From the NCBI GenBank assembly GCA_018266335.1, contig JAFEAR010000204.1, forward strand, positions 1-19,662: DNA of 19,662 bases, read 5' to 3'. The stretch is from Bdellovibrionales bacterium (lineage in GTDB: Bacteria > Bdellovibrionota > UBA2428). Of this stretch, positions 1 through 5,620 are shown piece after piece (position 1 is the first letter of the stretch; every line of letters begins with the position of its first letter). Made by a program: the position numbers and the translations under genes. Below the pieces are notes generated by a model. That model did no database searches, was not told the origin of the DNA, and saw nothing but the letters and a program-made list of their open reading frames with translations.

Positions 1-219
1 GCCGTGAGAAAACGCGAAGAGCAGGTCATCGAGCGTTTGAATGGGCCTGTGCGAAACATAGCTTTTCTGGGGCGAGGGCCCCAGCTGCCGTGAGTATTTA
101 GCCGGCGATAGCAACCGATCCACGGCCTCGGCACAAATCGGCGTGTCCGCATAGGCTGTGGGTAATACTGCCCAAAATCCTACTAAGAGCGCCATTGAGA
201 TTTTTGCAGCTATCCTCAT
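1..219 (-). CDS. Secreted protein of unknown function, N-terminal part only
   Basis: The reverse strand from the ATG at 219 stays open for 73 codons to the window edge, so the C-terminus is missing. The first 24 residues form a classic Sec signal peptide: MRIAAK, a hydrophobic core (ISMALLVGFWAVLP), then a TAYA/DT signal peptidase I site. The mature part begins DTPICAEAVDRLLSPAKYSR and contains one cysteine. I recognise no domain in the ~49 mature residues. An AGGCGG ribosome-binding site lies 5 nt upstream of the ATG, which supports this start. The gene is divergent from the DedA-family gene at 342. The protein is probably periplasmic or exported; its function cannot be assigned from this fragment. 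Confidence 0.7.
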   Translation of the reverse strand, partial: MRIAAKISMALLVGFWAVLPTAYADTPICAEAVDRLLSPAKYSRQLGPSPQKSYVSHRPIQTLDDLLFAFSHG

Positions 220-238
220 CCAATCCGCCTATCGGTGC

Positions 239-244
239 TTTATG
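239..244 (-). promoter_or_regulatory. Possible -10 box for the secreted-protein gene
   Basis: On the minus strand CATAAA lies 19 bp upstream of the ATG at 219, a sensible distance for a -10 box given the AGGCGG ribosome-binding site between them. No convincing -35 is visible at 16-18 bp. This is a weak, inferred call. Confidence 0.25.
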
Positions 245-327
245 CTGAGCTCTAAATCACCTGAAGGTAAAAACTCGGCGGGAGACAATGTTTTGACGCC
301 TGCGTCGTGATTCTGCGCGGGCCAGGC

Positions 328-333
328 TATAAC
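328..333 (+). promoter_or_regulatory. Probable -10 box of the dedA-family operon
   Basis: TATAAC (5 of 6 consensus bases) ends 8 bp before the ATG at 342, placing the predicted transcription start at about 339-342. The message would have almost no leader, and no Shine-Dalgarno sequence precedes the ATG. The -35 position (305-310, TCGTGA) is poor. Confidence 0.4.
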
Positions 334-341
334 ATCGGCCT

Positions 342-998
342 ATGATGCAAACGGTGCTCGATTTTTTACGTTCCCTTCACTCGGCCGACGGTATTCAGCA
401 GCTCATTCGAGCGGGAGGTTTGGCTGCGCTGACGGCGATTATCTTTGCGGAAACGGGCCTACTGGCCGGATTCTTCTTGCCGGGGGATTCGCTGCTAGTG
501 ACGGCGGGCATCTTTGCTGCGAGCGATGGAATGGGCGGGGCGCCGCTTTTCCATGTGGGTGTGCTGTGCGGTGTGTTGTCCATGGCGGCGGTGATTGGCG
601 ACCAACTCGGTTACGTGCTGGGCGTTAAAACGGGCTCCATCGTTGCGCACCGGCCGGATAGTTTGTTTTTCAAGAAGAAGCACTTGGCGGCTGCCCACGA
701 ATTCTACGAGCGTCACGGAGCGAAGGCCCTCGTTTTGGCCCGCTTTGCTCCCATCTTTCGCACCTTCGTTCCCTTTGCGGCTGGCATGGCCGGCATGAAC
801 TACGGCAGCTTCGTGCGCTACAACGTGATTGGTGGTTTGCTGTGGGTGAACTCCATGGTGCTCATTGGTTACGGGCTCGGACATTCTCCGCTGGCGGACC
901 AAGTGCACAAAATCATCGTGGTGGTGGTGTTCCTTTCGATTTTGCCGATCCTTATTTCGGCGGCTAAGGCCTTCCTCGCTAAGCGGCGGGCCGCATGA
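342..998 (+). CDS. DedA-family (VTT/SNARE-associated) inner-membrane protein
   Basis: This is a polytopic inner-membrane protein of 218 residues, close to the usual DedA length. Family hallmarks are visible: an E37-T-G segment running into P-G-D-S at 47-50, the GDQLGY segment near 86-91, and FYERHGAKALVLARFAPIFR at 121-140 with the conserved R134, F135, P137 and R140, followed by a glycine-rich GMAGMN stretch. The family is implicated in recycling or flipping lipid carriers and phospholipids and in membrane-potential homeostasis; the exact substrate here is unknown. It heads a tight run, since its TGA overlaps the next start in an ATGA. Translation can start at either of two adjacent ATGs (342 or 345), apparently without a Shine-Dalgarno. 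Confidence 0.9.
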   Translation: MMQTVLDFLRSLHSADGIQQLIRAGGLAALTAIIFAETGLLAGFFLPGDSLLVTAGIFAASDGMGGAPLFHVGVLCGVLSMAAVIGDQLGYVLGVKTGSIVAHRPDSLFFKKKHLAAAHEFYERHGAKALVLARFAPIFRTFVPFAAGMAGMNYGSFVRYNVIGGLLWVNSMVLIGYGLGHSPLADQVHKIIVVVVFLSILPILISAAKAFLAKRRAA

Positions 999-1462
999 TG
1001 ATTTTGGATGTTTGGAAGCGCCTGAGTGCTCTTCCGGGCGGACGTTATTTGTTCGGTCGCTTTTTGGGCAAGTATGTTCCGTACACGGGTTCGGTGTCGC
1101 CCGAAGTGGTGGAGTTGCGTGCGGGCTTTGCGAGTTTGCGCATGCGCGATCGCCGAGCCGTGCGCAATCACTTGAACTCGGTGCACGCGGCGGCCCTCAT
1201 GAATTTTAGCGAAGCCACCACGGGCCTGGCCTTTATGGCGAGCATCCCCGGTGATGCTCGCGCGATTCTCACGAAATTCGAAATTGAATACCTCAAAAAG
1301 GCCCGCGGAGTGCTCACCTCCGAATGCGAAACGCCCGTTATCTCTACAAACGAAGCCCGCGAGGTGACGGTGGAGTGCGTGGTCAAAAACGCCGCCGGCG
1401 AATCGGTGAGCCGCGCCCGCGCGCGATGGTTGCTGGGACCTCGTCCCACCAAGGGAGCTTAA
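995..1462 (+). CDS. DUF4442 hotdog-fold protein (thioesterase-like)
   Basis: This 155-residue protein resembles the DUF4442 branch of the hotdog-fold/PaaI-type thioesterase superfamily. The supporting segment is NHLNSVHAAALMNFSEATTG at 58-77, which combines an N-H-x-N-S-x-H pattern with an acidic residue (E73) on the predicted central helix. The later part has the alternating polar/hydrophobic strands expected of the fold (LTKFEIEYLKKARG, then REVTVECVVKNAAG). It is probably soluble. Known relatives are thought to act on acyl-CoA or acyl-ACP thioesters, but no substrate can be read from the sequence. Its start overlaps the preceding stop (ATGA), and the nitronate monooxygenase-like gene begins immediately after its stop, so the three are almost certainly co-transcribed and translationally coupled. 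Confidence 0.75.
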   Translation: MMILDVWKRLSALPGGRYLFGRFLGKYVPYTGSVSPEVVELRAGFASLRMRDRRAVRNHLNSVHAAALMNFSEATTGLAFMASIPGDARAILTKFEIEYLKKARGVLTSECETPVISTNEAREVTVECVVKNAAGESVSRARARWLLGPRPTKGA

Positions 1463-2455
1463 GTGAGTCTGTCGGCGCGTGAGCAATTTTTAAAGCACGC
1501 CGGTGTCCAGGTGCCGGTGATTTGTGGGGCGATGTATCCGTGCTCGAACCCCGAGCTCATCGCGGCCGTTTCGGAGGCGGGGGGCCTTGGCATCGTTCAA
1601 CCCATCTCGCTCGTGTACGTCTATCGCTACGACTTTCGCGAAGGCCTGCGCGCCATTCGTAAATTGACCGCCAAGCCCTACGGGTTCAACGTGCTTACGG
1701 AGCAGTCGTCCAAGACCTACCTGGAGCGCATGAGCAAGTGGGTGGACATTGCCCTCGAAGAAGGTTGCCGTTTTTTTGTAACGGCCCTGGGCAATCCCAA
1801 GTGGATTGTGGACCGGGTGAAGCCCTTGGGTGGCATCGTTTACCACGATGTTACCGAGCGCAAATGGGCACTGAAGGCCCTCGATGCCGGCGTGGACGGA
1901 TTTATCTGCGTAAACAATCGGGCCGGCGGTCATGCGGGCACCAAGACGCCCGTAGATCTCTACAATGAACTGAGCGATTTGAAGGTGCCGCTCGTGTGCG
2001 CCGGAGGCATTGGCAACGAGCAAGGGTTCGTTGAAGCTTTGCGCACGGGTTATGCGGGCGTGCAGATGGGCACGCGCTTTATTGCCACGCAGGAATGCGG
2101 CGCGCACGACGACTACAAACAAGCCATAGTGCGCGTGGGTGCCGAAGACATTGTGCTCACCGAGCGGCTCACGGGCGTGCCGGTGTCCATTATTCGCACG
2201 CCTTCGGTCGATAAAATGGGCACGAAGGCCGGCTTCTTTGCTCGCTGGTTGCTGAAGCATCCGAAGCTTAAGCACTATGCGCGTTTGTACTTTACGCTCA
2301 CGTCCTTCCGCACGCTCAAGAGCGCTTCGCTCCGCGGTGTGAGTTACAAAGATTTCTGGCAGGCCGGCAAGAGTGTCGATGGCATTGAGTCGATCGAATC
2401 TGCGGGCGCGATTGTGGCGCGCTTTGCCGCCGCGCTGAAGAAGAGTTTTTCCTGA
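1463..2455 (+). CDS. Nitronate monooxygenase-like (NMO/FabK) FMN flavoprotein
   Basis: This is a TIM-barrel FMN enzyme of 330 residues in the 2-nitropropane dioxygenase/nitronate monooxygenase and FabK superfamily. Visible landmarks are the N-terminal VPVICGAMYPCSNPELIAAV strand-loop, NNRAGGHAG at 151-159 containing the conserved active-site histidine (H157), the CAGGIG phosphate-binding loop at 179-184, and GVQMGTRFIATQEC near 199-212. The reaction could be oxidation of alkyl nitronates, but many family members have other or unknown substrates. The start is GTG, directly after the upstream TAA, with AAGGGAG 5 nt before it. The next gene follows after one base. Its position beside a hotdog thioesterase-like gene hints at acyl-chain chemistry, but that is only inference. 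Confidence 0.85.
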   Translation: MSLSAREQFLKHAGVQVPVICGAMYPCSNPELIAAVSEAGGLGIVQPISLVYVYRYDFREGLRAIRKLTAKPYGFNVLTEQSSKTYLERMSKWVDIALEEGCRFFVTALGNPKWIVDRVKPLGGIVYHDVTERKWALKALDAGVDGFICVNNRAGGHAGTKTPVDLYNELSDLKVPLVCAGGIGNEQGFVEALRTGYAGVQMGTRFIATQECGAHDDYKQAIVRVGAEDIVLTERLTGVPVSIIRTPSVDKMGTKAGFFARWLLKHPKLKHYARLYFTLTSFRTLKSASLRGVSYKDFWQAGKSVDGIESIESAGAIVARFAAALKKSFS

Positions 2456-2456
2456 C

Positions 2457-4061
2457 GTGACGCGCGCATCGAAGTACCTGCTGGCCCTCCTGATTCTGAC
2501 CTTTATCGCCTTTGGTCGCGCGTTGCTCATGAATTACGTGAACTGGGACGACCCCGCGTTGATTCTGGAAAACGTCATTCTACGCCGCCCTTTGGGCGAA
2601 GCGCTGCGGCTGATGTTCACGACTTACTACCACGGCGACTACATGCCGCTTACCCTGCTTTCGTTCTGGATCGACCTCAACGTTTTTCACCTAGGGGCGG
2701 AAGGGCAGCATGCCATCAACTTGCTGTTGCATCTGGGGAACATTTGCTTGCTGTGGCTGCTTCTCACGCGCGCGGGTTGGGATGAATTGCGAGTGGCGTG
2801 TGTGTGTGTGCTCTTTGCTCTGCACCCCGTGCAGGCCGAAAGTGTGCTGTGGATTAGCGAGCGCAAAGGTTTGCTCTCGACACTGTGTTTGTTAGGTGCG
2901 GTGTGGTGCTCGGAGTCTTCGGACGCGGCCGCATCCGCACGCGCCCAGATCAAATGGAACTTTGGTTACCTAGGACTGTTTGTGGCTTCGTTCCTAACCA
3001 AGGCTACCGGTATTTTGTTGCCCGTTTTGCTAGCGGTGCGTGATTACCGCCGCGCCGGCGGATGGAATCGTCGCTGGATGAGCAAGCAATTGCCGGTGTG
3101 GACCGCTGCGGCCTTCGGGAGTTGGGTGCGCATCGAGGCCTATCGCTCCTCGGTGGGTGAGTTGGCATCGGCGGCGGGCGAGTGGGAGCGCTGGTTAAGT
3201 TGGCCGGTGCGCGCGGCAGCGGCCCTGGGTTTTTATCTGAAGACTTTAATGGCGCCCGTGGGTCTCAGCATTGTGTATCCGCCCTATCGTGACTGGGAAA
3301 GTTGGGGAGTGGAGCTCGCGATCTTTGCGGTGACTTTGGTGGGTGGTGCTTGGTGGTATCGTCGGCATCGGGATCTGCGTTGGTTGGCGGGAGTTGCGGC
3401 AGCGTTGGCTTTTTTGGCTCCCGTGCTGCAAATTGTTCCGCGTATTAATTTTGTGAACGATCGTTATTTGTATTTGCCGATCATTGGCGTGGCGGTGGCG
3501 TTTACCGTTATGGTTGAGCGACGTTTGTCGTTGGCTTGGGTGGCGGGATTGGCGCTGGTCCTGGGAACGGCCTCGTGGGCACGTTCCGATGCGTGGAGTT
3601 CTAACTTTAAATTGTGGGCCGATACGGTGACGAAAGATCGGCAGAGTGGACTTGCGCACAACAACTACGCGCAGGCCCTGCAAGAACGCGGACAGCTGGC
3701 CGAGGCCATTCGCGAATACGAACTGACTCTGGAATATGGACGGACGGATGGCACCGATAATTTGGCCTACAACAATTTGGCCAATCTCTACTCAACGCCG
3801 GAGCATCCGGAAATTTTTGACCTGAGCAAAGCCGTTATGCTTCTGCGCAAGGGCATCGAGATTGCGCCGCGGCCGGAAGAGGCCTTCACGCTGCGCTACA
3901 ATTTGGTCCAAGTTTTTATTCAGCTCGGTGATAAGGTCGAGGCCCGTCGTCAGCTACTCGAGCTGGCAAAAGCAATTCAGGCTTCGGGCAATCAGCGCTA
4001 TGCATTCCTGCTCGAGCGCACCGTGGCTACTCTGCAGGCTTTGGAACGGGGACAGCTTTAG
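2457..4061 (+). CDS. TMTC-type multispanning glycosyltransferase-like protein with C-terminal TPRs
   Basis: Residues 1 to about 375 are a multispanning membrane domain with the pattern of bacterial homologues of TMTC/GT-C mannosyltransferases. There is an aspartate pair in the first external loop (NWDDP, D31-D32). It also has INLLLHLGN, FALHPVQAESVLWISERKGL, a lysine-containing FLTKATGILLP helix start and VNDRYLYLP. Residues about 390-525 are TPR-like helices (HNNYAQALQERGQLAEAIRE and following). The length is 534 residues. Such proteins are suspected of transferring a sugar from a lipid carrier to exported protein, with TPRs selecting substrate, but no bacterial substrate can be read here. 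The GTG start lies one base after the upstream stop, so it is the last gene of the dedA-hotdog-NMO run. A larger homologue lies at 5617. Confidence 0.8.
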   Translation: MTRASKYLLALLILTFIAFGRALLMNYVNWDDPALILENVILRRPLGEALRLMFTTYYHGDYMPLTLLSFWIDLNVFHLGAEGQHAINLLLHLGNICLLWLLLTRAGWDELRVACVCVLFALHPVQAESVLWISERKGLLSTLCLLGAVWCSESSDAAASARAQIKWNFGYLGLFVASFLTKATGILLPVLLAVRDYRRAGGWNRRWMSKQLPVWTAAAFGSWVRIEAYRSSVGELASAAGEWERWLSWPVRAAAALGFYLKTLMAPVGLSIVYPPYRDWESWGVELAIFAVTLVGGAWWYRRHRDLRWLAGVAAALAFLAPVLQIVPRINFVNDRYLYLPIIGVAVAFTVMVERRLSLAWVAGLALVLGTASWARSDAWSSNFKLWADTVTKDRQSGLAHNNYAQALQERGQLAEAIREYELTLEYGRTDGTDNLAYNNLANLYSTPEHPEIFDLSKAVMLLRKGIEIAPRPEEAFTLRYNLVQVFIQLGDKVEARRQLLELAKAIQASGNQRYAFLLERTVATLQALERGQL

Positions 4062-4149
4062 CCGCCTTGGCTGGTGCCGTCGTTTGGTTAGGAGATTTGA
4101 ATAGCTTAGTTGGCCAATGCAACTCGAGTGGGCATCAGCCTTTTAGAGA

Positions 4150-4163
4150 GTGCCTACGGAAAG
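4150..4163 (+). repeat. Left arm of 14-bp inverted repeat
   Basis: GTGCCTACGGAAAG is the exact reverse complement of CTTTCCGTAGGCAC at 4406-4419. The two arms bound a 270-bp unit (4150-4419). The match does not extend on either side. A 14-bp perfect inverted match within 270 bp is unlikely by chance. Confidence 0.85.
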
Positions 4164-4304
4164 CTTACCCAGGCGAAAGCTGCCTTGCTTTCTTGGCTCA
4201 GGGTTTACTGGGCTTTGCGGGATACTTTGCGATCTTTACAGACGCGCTTGGTAAGTTTCCTCTTTTGGCGTTTTCGATTCAAGTTCCACAACACACGTAC
4301 GACA

Positions 4305-4328
4305 AGAACTAGGAGTGTTCCTAGTTCT
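4305..4328. repeat. Perfect 10-bp stem-loop
   Basis: AGAACTAGGA, a 4-nt GTGT loop, then TCCTAGTTCT. The stem is perfect but only 40% GC. It is not followed by a T-run on the plus strand (CTTAGAAACTGC follows), so it does not look like an intrinsic terminator. Confidence 0.85.
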
Positions 4329-4363
4329 CTTAGAAACTGCAGGATGCAGACTACATCTTGCAT

Positions 4364-4432
4364 GGGGCACCTCTTTCGAGGTCCTTCACTAGACCGGCCC
4401 GGGGCCTTTCCGTAGGCACCGGGCTTGTCCCC
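4364..4432 (+). repeat. Cluster of stem-loops closed by GGGG/CCCC, overlapping right arm of the inverted repeat
   Basis: GGGG at 4364-4367 can pair with CCCC near 4429-4432. Inside are a hairpin ACCTC-TTTC-GAGGT (4369-4382) and a longer one at 4397-4424 (GCCCGG, G, GCCT, loop TTCCGT, AGGC, A, CCGGGC). This would make a small three-way junction. The long hairpin contains the right arm (4406-4419) of the 14-bp inverted repeat, so hairpin and long-range pairing exclude each other. No T-run follows on either strand. The folding is by eye only. Confidence 0.5.
4406..4419 (-). repeat. Right arm of 14-bp inverted repeat
   Basis: CTTTCCGTAGGCAC on the plus strand is the reverse complement of 4150-4163. 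It forms the loop-proximal part of the hairpin at 4397-4424. Confidence 0.85.
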
Positions 4433-4450
4433 TACAAAATACGTGCCAAA

Positions 4451-4993
4451 TTAGTACGGCCAGGGGCCGCCGGTGTAGGAGCGGGCGACGTGCTTGTAGT
4501 GGTCGGCCGAGCGGACGAGGTAAGCACGTTCTTCATTACTCAGTGGGCGCTTCGCAGCGCCGGGGCGACCGACTACTAGGCTGCCACTTGGGATGCGCGT
4601 GCCTTCGGTAATGAGGGTGCCGGCGCCGATGAGCACATCGTCTTCGATTACGACATTGTCCATGATGACCGAGCCCATGCCCACCAGCACGCGATTGCCT
4701 ACGGTGCAGCCGTGCAAAATGCAGCTATGGCCAATGGTGACCTGGTCGCCAATGAAGAGTCCCGCCTTTTTGTACGACACGTGGAGCATGGTGAGGTCCT
4801 GCACGTTCGTGCTGTGCCCTAGGCGTATCGAATGCACGTCCCCACGGGTGACGGAGCCAAACCAAAAGCTGCACTCGGCACCGGCTTGAACGTCGCCCAC
4901 GATGGTGGCGTTAGGGGCGATGTAAAGCGGACGTTCGAGGCGCGGTGCGACGCCGTGGTGGGGCAAGATGATTCCGGAGAGTGTGGGGCTCAT
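4451..4993 (-). CDS. Gamma-carbonic-anhydrase-like left-handed beta-helix protein
   Basis: This 180-residue hexapeptide-repeat protein belongs to the YrdA/PaaY/gamma-carbonic-anhydrase group. Residues 50-66 read RGDVHSIRLGHSTNVQD, followed by H71 and then TIGHSCILHGC with H89 and H94, so the three zinc-ligand histidines of the family are all present. LVGMGSVIMDNVVIEDDVLIGAG completes the helix, and a C-terminal alpha helix (SNEERAYLVRSADHYKHVAR) packs on it in known relatives. A trimeric cytoplasmic metalloprotein is expected; activity in this family ranges from carbonic anhydrase to CoA-linked thioesterase partners, and many members test inactive. The gene is divergent from the MarC-family gene with only 30 bp between the starts. 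Its ATG has no Shine-Dalgarno and sits at the predicted transcription start. Confidence 0.9.
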   Translation of the reverse strand: MSPTLSGIILPHHGVAPRLERPLYIAPNATIVGDVQAGAECSFWFGSVTRGDVHSIRLGHSTNVQDLTMLHVSYKKAGLFIGDQVTIGHSCILHGCTVGNRVLVGMGSVIMDNVVIEDDVLIGAGTLITEGTRIPSGSLVVGRPGAAKRPLSNEERAYLVRSADHYKHVARSYTGGPWPY

Positions 4994-5000
4994 CGTTTAT

Positions 5001-5006
5001 TTTATA
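5001..5006 (-). promoter_or_regulatory. -10 box of the gamma-carbonic-anhydrase-like gene
   Basis: TATAAA on the minus strand ends 7 bp before the ATG at 4993, so the transcript probably starts at or next to the A of the start codon. A weak -35 (CGGACA at 5025-5030, 18 bp spacing) would lie inside the divergent gene. Confidence 0.5.
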
Positions 5007-5008
5007 CC

Positions 5009-5017
5009 TGATACAAT
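5009..5017 (+). promoter_or_regulatory. Extended -10 promoter of the MarC-TMTC operon
   Basis: TGATACAAT fits the extended -10 consensus (TG, one base, then TACAAT with 5 of 6 matches). It ends 6 bp before the ATG at 5024, predicting a leaderless message. No -35 match is evident, which extended -10 promoters tolerate. It sits back-to-back with the minus-strand -10 at 5001-5006. Confidence 0.55.
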
Positions 5018-5023
5018 CGATTC

Positions 5024-5620
5024 ATGTCCGATCAATTGCGAAATTTCCTGCTTTGCTTTACTGCACTCTTTGTCGCCATCGACGTAGTGGGCATGGTGCC
5101 CTTTTACGTGGGACTCACCCGCCAAATGGATAACGCTGAGCGGAGTCTGGTGCTTCGCAAGTCAGTGACGGTGGCGCTCCTCGTTGCCTTGCTATTTGCC
5201 CTCTTGGGCAATGGAATCTTTCGCTTCTTGGGCATCAGTGCGGATGATTTTCGCATTGCCGGCGGACTCATTTTGCTCCTGGTTTCCCTGACGGATTTGC
5301 TGCAGGGGCCGCAAGCACAGCACGGGAGCTCGGGCTCTACGGGCATCGTGCCGCTCGCGGTCCCGCTGATTACGGGACCCAGCGTGATTGCCACGCTGAT
5401 ATTTCAGGTGGCGGCCTTTGGCTACGTCACTACGCTCCTAGCGCTGGCCGTTAACTTCGGCATCGTTTGGTTGGCACTCTGGAAATCGCAAAGCATCGCC
5501 CGTATGATTGGTAAGGACGGCACGGTCATTGTTTCTAAAATTGTTGCTCTCTTGTTGGCGGCCATTGCGATTTCAATGATTCGGGGCGGATTAGAATCGG
5601 TGGTGAGGGGCTTCAAATGA
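5024..5620 (+). CDS. MarC-family (UPF0056) inner-membrane protein
   Basis: This 198-residue protein has about six hydrophobic segments and the typical MarC-family order: an N-terminal helix with AIDVVGMVPFYVGLT, a second with the LRKSVTVALLVALLFALLG stretch, FRIAGGLILLLVSLTDLLQG near 76-95, a polar loop, and IVPLAVPLITGPSVIATLIF near 109-128, which is the family's most conserved region (PLA-PLITGP). The length is normal for the family. Function is unsettled: despite the name, the E. coli member was not confirmed as a multiple-antibiotic-resistance determinant. The stop overlaps the ATG of the following TMTC/TPR gene (ATGA), so the two are translationally coupled. Confidence 0.9.
   Translation: MSDQLRNFLLCFTALFVAIDVVGMVPFYVGLTRQMDNAERSLVLRKSVTVALLVALLFALLGNGIFRFLGISADDFRIAGGLILLLVSLTDLLQGPQAQHGSSGSTGIVPLAVPLITGPSVIATLIFQVAAFGYVTTLLALAVNFGIVWLALWKSQSIARMIGKDGTVIVSKIVALLLAAIAISMIRGGLESVVRGFK

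Larger units (their letters stand above)
4062..4450. other. 389-bp gap between convergent genes with unexplained structure
   Basis: This is by far the longest gene-free stretch in the window; other complete gaps are 0-122 bp. It separates the 3' ends of the TMTC gene (plus) and the carbonic-anhydrase-like gene (minus). Open frames within it lack a credible start, Shine-Dalgarno or recognisable protein. It holds a perfect 14-bp inverted repeat (4150-4163 with 4406-4419), a perfect 10-bp hairpin at 4305-4328 and further stem-loops up to about 4432. I looked for tmRNA, RNase P RNA, SRP RNA, 6S RNA and tRNA signatures and found none convincing. A small structured RNA, a miniature inverted-repeat element, or a decayed gene are all possible. 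Confidence 0.5.

Noticed and set aside
288..296. Tiny frame ATG-TTT-TGA preceded by GGGAG upstream of the dedA-family gene
   Set aside because: Two codons with a chance Shine-Dalgarno-like sequence; no support as a leader peptide.
293..333. TTGACG at 293-298 as -35 partner of TATAAC at 328-333
   Set aside because: The 29-bp spacing is too long for a sigma-70-type promoter.
1490..2530. Long minus-strand frame (346 codons) opposite the nitronate monooxygenase-like gene
   Set aside because: It is a shadow of a well-conserved plus-strand gene; its translation is Arg/His/Ala-rich with no motif. The same applies to the other long antisense frames such as 15405-16403 and 869-1486.
4067..4415. Two overlapping plus-strand frames in the 389-bp gap (81 and 101 codons)
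   Set aside because: Neither has a Shine-Dalgarno or a recognisable protein, one needs a TTG start, and the composition is unlike the neighbours. The region is better described as structured non-coding DNA.
4397..4424. Intrinsic terminator for the TMTC or carbonic-anhydrase-like gene
   Set aside because: The stem is strong, but no T-run follows on either strand.
4062..4450. tmRNA, RNase P RNA, SRP RNA, 6S RNA or group I intron
   Set aside because: I checked both strands for their conserved cores. Only short partial resemblances appear (for example GAGGAAAC and CCTGAGCCAAG on the minus strand), too weak to call.
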